Of a DNA stretch of 64,000 nt, positions 42,332 through 49,106 are shown piece after piece. How positions within the stretch are numbered: the stretch's first letter is position 1; each line of letters opens with the position of its first letter. The notes below the pieces were generated by a model. That model saw nothing but the letters and a program-made list of their open reading frames with translations. It was not told the DNA's origin and searched no databases. The stretch comes from Clostridia bacterium (GTDB lineage: Bacteria; Bacillota; Clostridia; Oscillospirales; CAG-272). The translations under genes and the position numbers were made by a program. The stretch lies in assembly GCA_017428635.1 (NCBI GenBank), contig JAFRQK010000029.1, positions 1 to 64,000 of the forward strand, written 5' to 3'.

Positions 42332-43093
42332 CTACATTTCGTTTATCGACTCAACGGCCAGTTTTCCGTCCCTGATCGTTCCGCTCACTTCAACGAGCGT
42401 ACCGATCGCGGGGACTTCGCCGTCCCAGATCATATCGATCTCCCACGAATTGTCGTAGTAGGGATCTTCCAGCGAACCTGACGATGCGATCCGTCCGTAA
42501 GCAAGAAACCGCGCTCCCTCGAAAGACTCCTTACGGTAAATTACGTTGAGCATCTGAACGCGTTCAAGCGTACAACTCAGCGAACGCATATCCCTCTCGG
42601 CGGTAGGTCCCCGATACTCCGTTTTGACTTTGACGGAGGCATCGGTGATCCAGTACCCGTCGAGCGCGTCTTCGCTTGACGCGAAAGTACCCGACGCGAC
42701 CACGAGAGACCCGACGGGAGGAAGGGATCCGGCATCCTGCGGGACGATCTCCCACTGCCAGTCGCAGCATTTGGTCTGGTCGTAATAGCCCCAGACGTAA
42801 TAGCGCATCTTTCCGTTATACGCGTCGTAGATGCTTGCGAGGACGCCCTCTTTCTCGACTTTTTTCCCGTCCGCTTCTTTGCCGTAATCGGCGTAGAAAA
42901 CGTTCTGATAAAGAAGATATTCGTCCTGGCTGAAAACCTCGGGGCGTTCATCGGAGGAACCGGTCCCTGATGGTTCCGTCCCGGAGGGAACCGTTCCCGT
43001 CTGTCCGGAAGGAGCGGCGCCGCATCCGGCGCACGTCAGGACCGTGACCGCGGCGAGGACTGCCGACAATATCTTAACTGCTGTTTTTGACAT
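42332..43093 (-). CDS. Lipoprotein with OB-fold-like domains
   Basis: This is a 253-residue lipoprotein. The signal peptide ends in lipobox LTCAGC (about residues 19-24), and a Ser/Thr/Gly-rich linker follows. Two similar segments (PPVGSLVVASGTFASSEDAL near 120 and PAIGTLVEVSGTIRDGKL near 230) look like repeated beta-barrel units of OB type, with conserved Trp/Tyr. I do not recognise a named family. No strong ribosome site is visible. A 40-base gap separates it from the zinc-ribbon gene upstream on the same strand, so the two may share a transcript. Confidence 0.75.
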   Translation of the reverse strand: MSKTAVKILSAVLAAVTVLTCAGCGAAPSGQTGTVPSGTEPSGTGSSDERPEVFSQDEYLLYQNVFYADYGKEADGKKVEKEGVLASIYDAYNGKMRYYVWGYYDQTKCCDWQWEIVPQDAGSLPPVGSLVVASGTFASSEDALDGYWITDASVKVKTEYRGPTAERDMRSLSCTLERVQMLNVIYRKESFEGARFLAYGRIASSGSLEDPYYDNSWEIDMIWDGEVPAIGTLVEVSGTIRDGKLAVESINEM

Positions 43094-43133
43094 TTTTCTG
43101 ATTTCGTCTTTCAGGCGCTGCGCCGGTGGGTAA

Positions 43134-44093
43134 TTAAAGTTTCGTCGTAAAATACTGTCTCGCTCCGCACTTGGTGCAGAAGACCGCGCTCGCGCTTATC
43201 TGCGCCCCGCAGGAGGTACAGAATCTGACCTGCCCGGCCTTTTCTTCCGCTTTGGGAGCTCCGAGTTTCGTACCGCAGCCGGTACAGAAGATCGCTCCGG
43301 GACGGATCTCTTTGCCGCACTTCGGGCAGACGTCCTGTTTCGGCTCGTCGGGCGTGAATGACGGAGCGGCGGGAGCAGGCTCGGTAAAGGGGTTCTGCGC
43401 GATCGGGGGGGGAGTGACCGGCGGTTCAAATTTCGGCGGTTCAACGACCGGAGCGTCAACGACGGGCGCTTCGACGGCCGGTGGTTCGACCGCGGGCGCC
43501 TCGAACGTCGGCGCTTCAACTACGGGATGTTCAACTACCGGGGTCTCAACGACCGGTTCTTCGACGACCGGAGGTTCGACCGCGGGCGCCTCGAACGTCG
43601 GCGCTTCAACGACCGGAGGTTCGACCACGGGCGCCTCGACGACCGGTTCTTCAACGACCGGAGGTTCGATCACGGGCGCCTCGACGACCGGCTCTTCAAC
43701 GACCGGAGGTTCGACCACAGGCGCTTCAAACGCGGGTGCTTCAACAACCGGCTCTTCGATAACCGGTTCTTCGACCGCCGGCGGATCTGTCTCCATTTTC
43801 GCTCCGCAAACCGTGCAGAACAACGCGTCGGCGTCAACTATCGCCCCGCACGTGGGGCAGACCTTTCCCTCCGGAGAGGCTACTGAGTCCTCGGGTTTTT
43901 CAGGGATCTCCGGCGCTTTATTCAGCGGAGCTCCGCAGGAAGTGCAGAATATCGCGTCGGCTTCCACGGGTTTGCCGCAAACGGGGCAAATGGGACCTTC
44001 CTCTTTCTTTTCAGCCTCGGCGAGAGCTTCCTCAAGCGCCTTTTTTTCCGCCTCAAGAGCAGCGAGTTTCGATTCGATTTCGTTTCTGTCCAT
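43134..44093 (-). CDS. Zinc-ribbon protein with long VEPP-type repeats
   Basis: This 319-residue protein starts at the ATG at 44093 after AAAGGAG. Residues 1-33 form a Glu/Ala/Lys coiled coil. Two zinc ribbons follow (CPVCGKPVEADAIFCTSCG and CPTCGAIVDADALFCTVCG). Residues about 105-245 are a degenerate repeat of Val-Val-Glu-Pro/Ala with Pro every third or fourth residue, acidic and probably extended. Two more ribbons close the protein (CPKCGKEIRPGAIFCTGCG and CTSCGAQISASAVFCTKCG). Each ribbon has two CxxC pairs. It has no membrane segment. The design suggests a soluble linker between two metal-binding ends; the function is unknown. Confidence 0.85.
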   Translation of the reverse strand: MDRNEIESKLAALEAEKKALEEALAEAEKKEEGPICPVCGKPVEADAIFCTSCGAPLNKAPEIPEKPEDSVASPEGKVCPTCGAIVDADALFCTVCGAKMETDPPAVEEPVIEEPVVEAPAFEAPVVEPPVVEEPVVEAPVIEPPVVEEPVVEAPVVEPPVVEAPTFEAPAVEPPVVEEPVVETPVVEHPVVEAPTFEAPAVEPPAVEAPVVDAPVVEPPKFEPPVTPPPIAQNPFTEPAPAAPSFTPDEPKQDVCPKCGKEIRPGAIFCTGCGTKLGAPKAEEKAGQVRFCTSCGAQISASAVFCTKCGARQYFTTKL

Positions 44094-44127
44094 TATGATT
44101 CTCCTTTCGGGTTCTTTCTTTGGTTCA

Positions 44128-44156
44128 ATTTTATCACAACGCGAAAAAAATAGCAA
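44128..44156 (-). promoter_or_regulatory. Promoter of the zinc-ribbon gene
   Basis: On the minus strand, TTGCTA (44156-44151), a 17-base spacer and TAAAAT (44133-44128). Confidence 0.7.
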
Positions 44157-44164
44157 CGGGGTCT

Positions 44165-44193
44165 TTGCCGCAACTCTATTTTTATGGTAAAAT
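44165..44193 (+). promoter_or_regulatory. Promoter of the macro-like/HTH gene
   Basis: TTGCCG (44165-44170), a 17-base spacer ending TATGG and TAAAAT (44188-44193). It is divergent from the zinc-ribbon promoter. Confidence 0.7.
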
Positions 44194-44225
44194 ATAGAAA
44201 ACGAAACGACACGGAGGATCACGGA

Positions 44226-45284
44226 ATGTTCAGGATCGTAACGGACCCCGGCGCCGCCGCGGAATGCGACGCCGTCATATACCCGGTAAGGCGCGAACCG
44301 GAGACGCGGGTCGCCCGGTTTGCGGGGCGCACCGTACAGCTGCGCTGCATATCTCCCGGGGACGCATGCGCCGTTCCGTCTTCCGAAGGGGAGAAAAAAA
44401 CGTTCTGTGCCGTTCTGCCTGACAGAGCGGGCGGCGACGGAGCCGTTTGCGCCGCCGCGGTCATAGCCGGTTTTGAAGAGGCGGAGCGCGCGGGAGCCGG
44501 ATCTGTCGCTCTTTTCGCGTCGGGAGCGATCCCGCCGGACGCGCTGTTCGACTTCGTCGTCCCCGCGATCAGAGAATATCTCGAAGAAAAAGAGGCGGAC
44601 GCAGTCGTCATAACGGACTCGTCGGCGCGCGAGACGCTGAGGGCGAGGACGCCCGACCTTCTCGCCTCACTTATCTCTCTCGGCGAGAGCCCTCTGCAGG
44701 ATTATGAGTGCAGAGCCTCAGGTGCAGCCCCCGCCCCGAAACTCAAAAAAACGAAGAAGATCCGCGAAAAGCGGCTGCGCAGAGCAAAAAATGAGGCCGC
44801 CGCTCCGTCGTTTGAGTCGGAGGAAGCGACGCCCTTCGGCATCGAGTTTGAAAAAGCGGAAACACGGCTTCCGCCGCCCGAACTCTGCGCGGACTTCGCA
44901 GGCGCGGCAGACGAGGACCTCGAGCGGCTAATAGGTCAGATAGACGAGAGTTTTTCCGAGATGCTCCTCCGTCTCATAGACGAGGCGGGGATCACCGACG
45001 CGGAGTGCTACAAGCGCGCGAACGTCGACCGCAAACTTTTCTCCAAGATCAGGAGCAACCGTCTTTACAGGCCCAGCAAGCAGACGGCGGTCGCGTTCGC
45101 GATCGCGCTGAAACTCGATCTCGAGGGGACGGCGGACCTTCTTATGAAAGCCGGTTTCGCCCTCTCGCACAGCAGTAAGTTCGACATCATCGTAGAGTAT
45201 TACATCTCGCGGGGCGTGTGGGATCTGTTCACGATAAACGAGACCCTTTTCGCGTACGATCAGCCGATGATCGGCTGCGCGTAA
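44226..45284 (+). CDS. Macro-domain-derived protein with C-terminal HTH-like domain
   Basis: This 352-residue soluble protein starts at the ATG at 44226 after GGAGG; an in-frame ATG at 44184 lies in the -10 region. The C-terminal about 110 residues (from [19 protein letters not shown] through [12 protein letters not shown] to FDQP) are a conserved helical, HTH-like domain that in Clostridia usually follows a macro (ADP-ribose-binding) domain. The N-terminal 150 residues keep the macro-like end ([19 protein letters not shown], then [15 protein letters not shown]) but lack the NAAN and GGGV ligand motifs. A charged linker (about 160-225) separates them. It precedes a vWA gene, a pairing I recall from other gut Firmicutes. 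Confidence 0.7.
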   Translation: MFRIVTDPGAAAECDAVIYPVRREPETRVARFAGRTVQLRCISPGDACAVPSSEGEKKTFCAVLPDRAGGDGAVCAAAVIAGFEEAERAGAGSVALFASGAIPPDALFDFVVPAIREYLEEKEADAVVITDSSARETLRARTPDLLASLISLGESPLQDYECRASGAAPAPKLKKTKKIREKRLRRAKNEAAAPSFESEEATPFGIEFEKAETRLPPPELCADFAGAADEDLERLIGQIDESFSEMLLRLIDEAGITDAECYKRANVDRKLFSKIRSNRLYRPSKQTAVAFAIALKLDLEGTADLLMKAGFALSHSSKFDIIVEYYISRGVWDLFTINETLFAYDQPMIGCA

Positions 45285-45336
45285 AACGCGCCTCAAATGT
45301 CGCCCGGCAGGCGACCTTCACGATTTCTTTTCGGTA

Positions 45337-45371
45337 TATAATGACGGCGTGATCGGGAAACGGTCACGCCG
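45337..45371 (+). promoter_or_regulatory. -10 element and leader hairpin of the vWA gene
   Basis: TATAAT at 45337-45342 has no clear -35. Three bases downstream, the inverted repeat CGGCGTGA/TCACGCCG (45345-45352 and 45364-45371) would lie at the 5' end of the transcript, as an operator or a 5' stem. Confidence 0.5.
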
Positions 45372-45399
45372 AAAATATTTGCCGAAAAGGAGATAAAAA

Positions 45400-46050
45400 A
45401 TGAAAAAAGAAAACAAAAAGATCACCGAGATGGTATTCATCCTCGACAGAAGCGGGTCGATGGGCGGGCTCGAATCAGACACGATAGGCGGCTTCAACTC
45501 GATGCTTAAAAAGCAGCGGGAGGAAGAGGGCGAGGCGTTCGTCACGACCGTACTTTTCGACGGGGAAGTCGAGACGCTCCACGACAGACTTCCGATAGGC
45601 GAGGTCCCCGGGATGACAAAGAAGGAATACTTCGTCCGCGGGTGTACCGCCCTGCTCGACGCGATCGGTTCGACCGTCCGGCACGTTGAAAAGGTCCACA
45701 GGTATATCCGCAAAGAGGACGTGCCCGGTAACGTGGTCTTCGTCATCACGACGGACGGACTTGAGAACGCGAGCAGAGAGTTCTCGGCGGAAAAGGTCAG
45801 GTCGATGATCGAAAAGAAGAAAAAGGAGGGATGGGAATTCCTCTTCATCGGCGCGAACATCGACTCGGTCACTACTGCGGCGGCGTTCGGCATCAACGAG
45901 AGCCGCGCGGTCGACTATCACGCGGACGCCAAAGGGACGAAAGTACTTTACTCCGCGGTCGGTTCGGCGATCACGAAGATGAGGAAGTGCGCGAAGATCG
46001 AAGACAGCTGGGCGCAGGAGATCAGCGAGGATTACAAAAGCCGCAAATAA
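45400..46050 (+). CDS. Stand-alone von Willebrand factor A-domain protein
   Basis: This 216-residue cytoplasmic vWA protein has an intact MIDAS metal site: DRSGS (16-20), the Thr of GCTALLDAIGS near 89, and the Asp of VITTDGLENAS near 122. AAAAGGAG precedes the ATG. There is no signal peptide or extra domain. Such proteins bind partners through a Mg ion. It is 115 bases after the macro-like/HTH gene and has its own -10. The pair may form a signalling or stress module; the partner is unknown. Confidence 0.88.
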   Translation: MKKENKKITEMVFILDRSGSMGGLESDTIGGFNSMLKKQREEEGEAFVTTVLFDGEVETLHDRLPIGEVPGMTKKEYFVRGCTALLDAIGSTVRHVEKVHRYIRKEDVPGNVVFVITTDGLENASREFSAEKVRSMIEKKKKEGWEFLFIGANIDSVTTAAAFGINESRAVDYHADAKGTKVLYSAVGSAITKMRKCAKIEDSWAQEISEDYKSRK

Positions 46051-46070
46051 ACAGATCCGGCACGGTGATA

Positions 46071-46100
46071 AAAACGGCGGGGGAGCTTCCCCGCTGTTTT
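46071..46100 (+). terminator. Rho-independent terminator of the vWA gene
   Basis: The stem AAAACGGCGGGG/CCCCGCTGTTTT with loop around AGCT ends in TTTTTG. Confidence 0.85.
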
Positions 46101-46130
46101 TGCGTCTGTTCCGAACATGACTCGTTAAGG

Positions 46131-46158
46131 TTGATTTATTCCCGTTTCATGATATAAT
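46131..46158 (+). promoter_or_regulatory. Promoter of the nucleoside phosphorylase gene
   Basis: TTGATT (46131-46136), a 16-base spacer and TATAAT (46153-46158). Confidence 0.75.
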
Positions 46159-46196
46159 TATAAGAAACGGACGCAAAAAGGACGGAGAAACGACAT

Positions 46197-46955
46197 ATGA
46201 AGTGGTTTTATCCCGAAGACGATTCCGAACCGACGATCACAGCCCGGGAACAGATCAAAAGCGCGCACAGAGAAAGCGACATACGGCTCCCGAAAACCGC
46301 GATCGTTTTCTTTATGGGAAGATGCGTGGAATATCTCAGCGAAAAATACGGCGCGGAAGAATACCCGGAACTCTTTCCGCGCTTCCTTAACCGCTGTCCG
46401 ATCCGAAAGATCAACGAGTTCGGTCTGTGTTTTCTGAACGGCGGATGCGGCGCGCCGCAGGCCTGCGATACGGTCGAAACGCTTGCCGCGCTCGGCGTTG
46501 AAAACGTCATCGCCGTCGGAATGTTCGGCGCGTTCGATCCGCGGGTCAAGCCGGGGGACGTCATAACGCCTGAAAAGGCTTTTTCGGAAGAGGGAACTTC
46601 TCTCCATTACTACGAATCCATCGATCACGCCGTTCCCGACGGCGATCTGCTGAAACTCTGCTCATCCGTGCTGAAGAAAGATACCTATCCGATCGTTTCA
46701 ACCGACGCCGTATACCGCCAGACGTTTTTCAAAGAACGGCTGTGGCGGGAAAAGGGCGCGGTCGGCGTCGATATGGAGACGTCCGCGGTATTCAGCGTAT
46801 CCGGTTATCTCGGAATGAAGGCGGCGGCGATACTGATGGCCTCCGACCTGCATCCGCAAGATCCCGGCGGTCCGAAATGGGAATGGAAAATGACGCGCGA
46901 AATGCGATTCGATCTGGCGGAAAAAAGTATAGCCGTCGCAAAAGAACTGGCGTGA
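46197..46955 (+). CDS. Nucleoside phosphorylase-family protein (PNP/UDP)
   Basis: This 252-residue protein belongs to the purine/uridine phosphorylase fold. NGGCGAPQACDTVETLAALG (about 81-100) corresponds to the phosphate-binding region, and VDMETSAVFSVS (near 182) carries the Met-Glu pair that contacts the ribose. LMASDLHPQD is near 207. Members cleave nucleosides to base and ribose-1-phosphate; whether the substrate is uridine, a purine nucleoside or a modified nucleoside is not visible. No strong ribosome site is seen at the start (ACGGAGAAACGACAT gives GGAG). It precedes ybaK by 43 bases. Confidence 0.87.
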   Translation: MKWFYPEDDSEPTITAREQIKSAHRESDIRLPKTAIVFFMGRCVEYLSEKYGAEEYPELFPRFLNRCPIRKINEFGLCFLNGGCGAPQACDTVETLAALGVENVIAVGMFGAFDPRVKPGDVITPEKAFSEEGTSLHYYESIDHAVPDGDLLKLCSSVLKKDTYPIVSTDAVYRQTFFKERLWREKGAVGVDMETSAVFSVSGYLGMKAAAILMASDLHPQDPGGPKWEWKMTREMRFDLAEKSIAVAKELA

Positions 46956-46998
46956 TCCGCCCGACGGTTCGAAAAAACAAACGCGGGAGGTCCCGGCA

Positions 46999-47472
46999 AT
47001 GGGAAAAGACGACAAGACGAACGTGATGAGAGTTTTCGATGCGGCGGGGGTGAAGTACGACCACTACTCGTTCGACGCGAAGCAGAAGAGCGGCGCGGAA
47101 GCGGCGCGCGAGATGGGCGCGGATCCGGAGGCCGTCTTCAAAACGCTCGTTACGGTCGGAAAAACGGGCGAGCATTACGTCTTTATGATCCCCGTTCTGC
47201 GCGAGCTGGACCTCAAACTCGCCGCGGCCGCGGCAGGCGAGAAAAGCATCGCCATGATCAAAGAAAAAGACCTTTTGCCCCTGACCGGTTACGTTCACGG
47301 CGGATGTTCCCCCGTCGGGATGAAAAAACAGTTCCGCACTTTCATCGACAAAAGCGCGGAACGGTTTGACGTTATTTATTTCAGCGGCGGAAAAGTCGGC
47401 AGACAGGTCTGCCTCGACCCGAGAGATCTCGAAAAAGTGGTCAAGATCGATTATCGGGATCTGTGCGGTTGA
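46999..47472 (+). CDS. ybaK: YbaK/EbsC-family Cys-tRNA(Pro) deacylase
   Basis: This 157-residue editing protein hydrolyses mischarged Cys-tRNA(Pro). The fold is marked by the catalytic Lys segment VFKTLVTVGK (about 46-55) and the GYVHGGCSPVGMKKQF segment near 97, with SGGKVGRQVCLDP near 134. CGGGAGG lies about 8 bases before the ATG. The length matches the stand-alone deacylases. It may share the transcript of the nucleoside phosphorylase gene. Confidence 0.92.
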   Translation: MGKDDKTNVMRVFDAAGVKYDHYSFDAKQKSGAEAAREMGADPEAVFKTLVTVGKTGEHYVFMIPVLRELDLKLAAAAAGEKSIAMIKEKDLLPLTGYVHGGCSPVGMKKQFRTFIDKSAERFDVIYFSGGKVGRQVCLDPRDLEKVVKIDYRDLCG

Positions 47473-47482
47473 AGCGTTTTAG

Positions 47483-47746
47483 TCAATTGTCAATTTTAGA
47501 CTTCTCGTACGCCGCCTTGACGGCGCGGGCGAGCTGATCGGCGCACGACGTAGGCCTTCTGCCGCACGTGTTGCCCTCAAGCTTTTCGACAATTTGATCG
47601 ACGGTCCAGCCGTCGAGGATCTTCGAGATCGCCTTGAGGTTGCCGTTGCAGCCGCCTGTAAACGCAATATTGGTGACGACGTCGCCGTCGAGATCGAACG
47701 TGATCTCGGAAGAGCACGTCATTTCGGTCTTGTATCTGTAAGTCAT
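47483..47746 (-). CDS. TSCPD-domain protein (TIGR03905 family)
   Basis: This 87-residue protein has four Cys: Cys10 in MTCSSEI, Cys33 in TGGCNGN, Cys61 in GNTCGRRPTSC and Cys68, with the family motif CGRRPTSCADQLA. The TSCPD domain is related to a C-terminal region of adenosylcobalamin-dependent ribonucleotide reductases and is a frequent stand-alone gene in Clostridia, with no assigned function. AAAGGAG precedes the ATG. Its promoter is part of a divergent pair with the aldo/keto reductase that shares an inverted repeat. Confidence 0.88.
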   Translation of the reverse strand: MTYRYKTEMTCSSEITFDLDGDVVTNIAFTGGCNGNLKAISKILDGWTVDQIVEKLEGNTCGRRPTSCADQLARAVKAAYEKSKIDN

Positions 47747-47788
47747 GTTTATCTCTCCTTTCGGACAGTTTTGTTCGAATACAACATA

Positions 47789-47817
47789 AATATACTAAAA
47801 CCGCCCCGAAGTGTCAA
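47789..47817 (-). promoter_or_regulatory. Promoter of the TSCPD gene
   Basis: On the minus strand, TTGACA (47817-47812), a 17-base spacer and TATATT (47794-47789). Confidence 0.8.
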
Positions 47818-47857
47818 GTGCAGTTTTGAAATTGTTTACTTTTTCAGGGGCGGTTTT
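47797..47857. promoter_or_regulatory. Inverted repeat shared by two divergent promoters
   Basis: Perfect 11-base arms AAAACCGCCCC (47797-47807) and GGGGCGGTTTT (47847-47857). Each strand carries the same word GGGGCGGTTTT just upstream of its -10 (TATATT on minus, TATACT at 47862-47867 on plus). Confidence 0.65.
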
Positions 47858-47890
47858 GTGGTATACTCAAACTGAAAGGCGGGTGCTGAA

Positions 47891-48997
47891 ATGTACGGTA
47901 TAAAAAAGAGATTCGGTTTCGGCTGCATGAGACTGCCGATGAAAGACGAAGAACCGGACAGAGAGAGGTTCTCCGAAATGGTAGACCTTTTCATCGACTC
48001 CGGCTTCAACTATTTCGACACGGCGCACGGGTATCACAGGGGGCTGTCGGAGATCGCTCTTCACGACTGCCTCACGACGCGGTATCCGCGCGAGGCGTAC
48101 GTGCTGACCGACAAACTGTCCGACAACTTTTTCTCGTCAAGTGAGGAAATCCGTCCGTTTTTCGAGAGCCAGCTTAAAATTCTCGGCGTCGAATACCTCG
48201 ATTTTTACCTGATGCACGCTCAGGACGAAACGAACTTTGAGAAATACAAAAAGTGCCGCGCCTACGAGACGGCTTTCGAATTAAAAGAAGAAGGAAAGAT
48301 AAAGCACGTAGGACTCTCTTTCCATGACAGAGCGCCCGTGCTCGAGAAGATACTCAACGAGTATCCGGAGGTCGAGGTCGTCCAGATACAGCTGAACTAC
48401 CTCGATTATGAGGATGCGTCCGTCCAGTCGCGCCTTTGCCTCGAGGTCTGCCGTAAGTTCGGAAAACCCGTGATCGTGATGGAACCCGTCAAGGGCGGGG
48501 CTCTCTCAAAAGTGCCGGACGGGGCGGCGGAGATATTCCGCGCGCTCGGCGGCTCGCCCGCGTCGTACGCGCTCCGCTTTGCTGCGGATCAGAATGGCGT
48601 CTTTATGGTCCTCTCGGGTATGAGCGATATTGATATGGTAAAAGAGAATATCGCCGTGATGAGCGATCCCAAGCCGCTGGACGTCGAGGAACTCGCGGCG
48701 ATCGACCGCGTGAGGGAGATCTTCGAGAAACGCCACGCCATTCCCTGCACTTCCTGCCGGTACTGTACGGAGAGGTGCCCCGTCGGGATACCGATACCGG
48801 AGATCTTCTCGTGCCTCAACACAAAGGAAGAATTCGGAACGTGGAACGCAAACTTCTATTATTCCAAGCACACGGCGAGCGCGCCCAAAGCCTCGGAGTG
48901 CCTCGGATGCGGAGCTTGCGAGGACGCGTGCCCGCAGCATATAGAGATCCGTTCCCTGCTCGAGCGCGCCGTTGAGCTGTTCGAAAAGAAAGACTGA
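47891..48997 (+). CDS. Aldo/keto reductase with C-terminal [4Fe-4S] domain
   Basis: This 368-residue protein combines an AKR barrel (about 1-270) with a dicluster ferredoxin-like tail. The AKR catalytic segments are YFDTAHGYH (Asp and Tyr), VLTDKLS (Lys) and YLMHAQD (His). The tail carries CTSCRYCTERCP near 288 and CLGCGACEDACP near 337. Such proteins are frequent in anaerobes, where electrons may pass from ferredoxin to a keto substrate. AAAGGCGGGTGCTG supplies a moderate ribosome site. The plus promoter has a TGG-extended TATACT but a poor -35, which suggests activation. Confidence 0.92.
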   Translation: MYGIKKRFGFGCMRLPMKDEEPDRERFSEMVDLFIDSGFNYFDTAHGYHRGLSEIALHDCLTTRYPREAYVLTDKLSDNFFSSSEEIRPFFESQLKILGVEYLDFYLMHAQDETNFEKYKKCRAYETAFELKEEGKIKHVGLSFHDRAPVLEKILNEYPEVEVVQIQLNYLDYEDASVQSRLCLEVCRKFGKPVIVMEPVKGGALSKVPDGAAEIFRALGGSPASYALRFAADQNGVFMVLSGMSDIDMVKENIAVMSDPKPLDVEELAAIDRVREIFEKRHAIPCTSCRYCTERCPVGIPIPEIFSCLNTKEEFGTWNANFYYSKHTASAPKASECLGCGACEDACPQHIEIRSLLERAVELFEKKD

Positions 48998-49069
48998 CCC
49001 GCCCGGGGCCGCGAAAGCGGTCCCGAAAAGTTTTTTCGCTTTTTCAATTATTCTTCAATTTTCGGCGGG

Positions 49070-49075
49070 TATAAT
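49070..49075 (+). promoter_or_regulatory. -10 element of the carbohydrate-binding lipoprotein gene
   Basis: TATAAT lies 32 bases before the start codon with no clear -35 match. Confidence 0.45.
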
Positions 49076-49106
49076 CGGGTCACAAAACAAAAGGAGCGTG
49101 ATCTTT

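Noticed and set aside
43171..44190. Plus-strand Thr/Gly/Ser-repeat frame opposite the zinc-ribbon gene
   Set aside because: The GASTTGSST pattern is the reverse complement of the Val-Glu-Pro repeat. The minus frame has four zinc ribbons and a good ribosome site.
47472..47483. Terminator between ybaK and the convergent TSCPD gene
   Set aside because: Only 10 bases separate the two stops, and no stem with a T tract is present.
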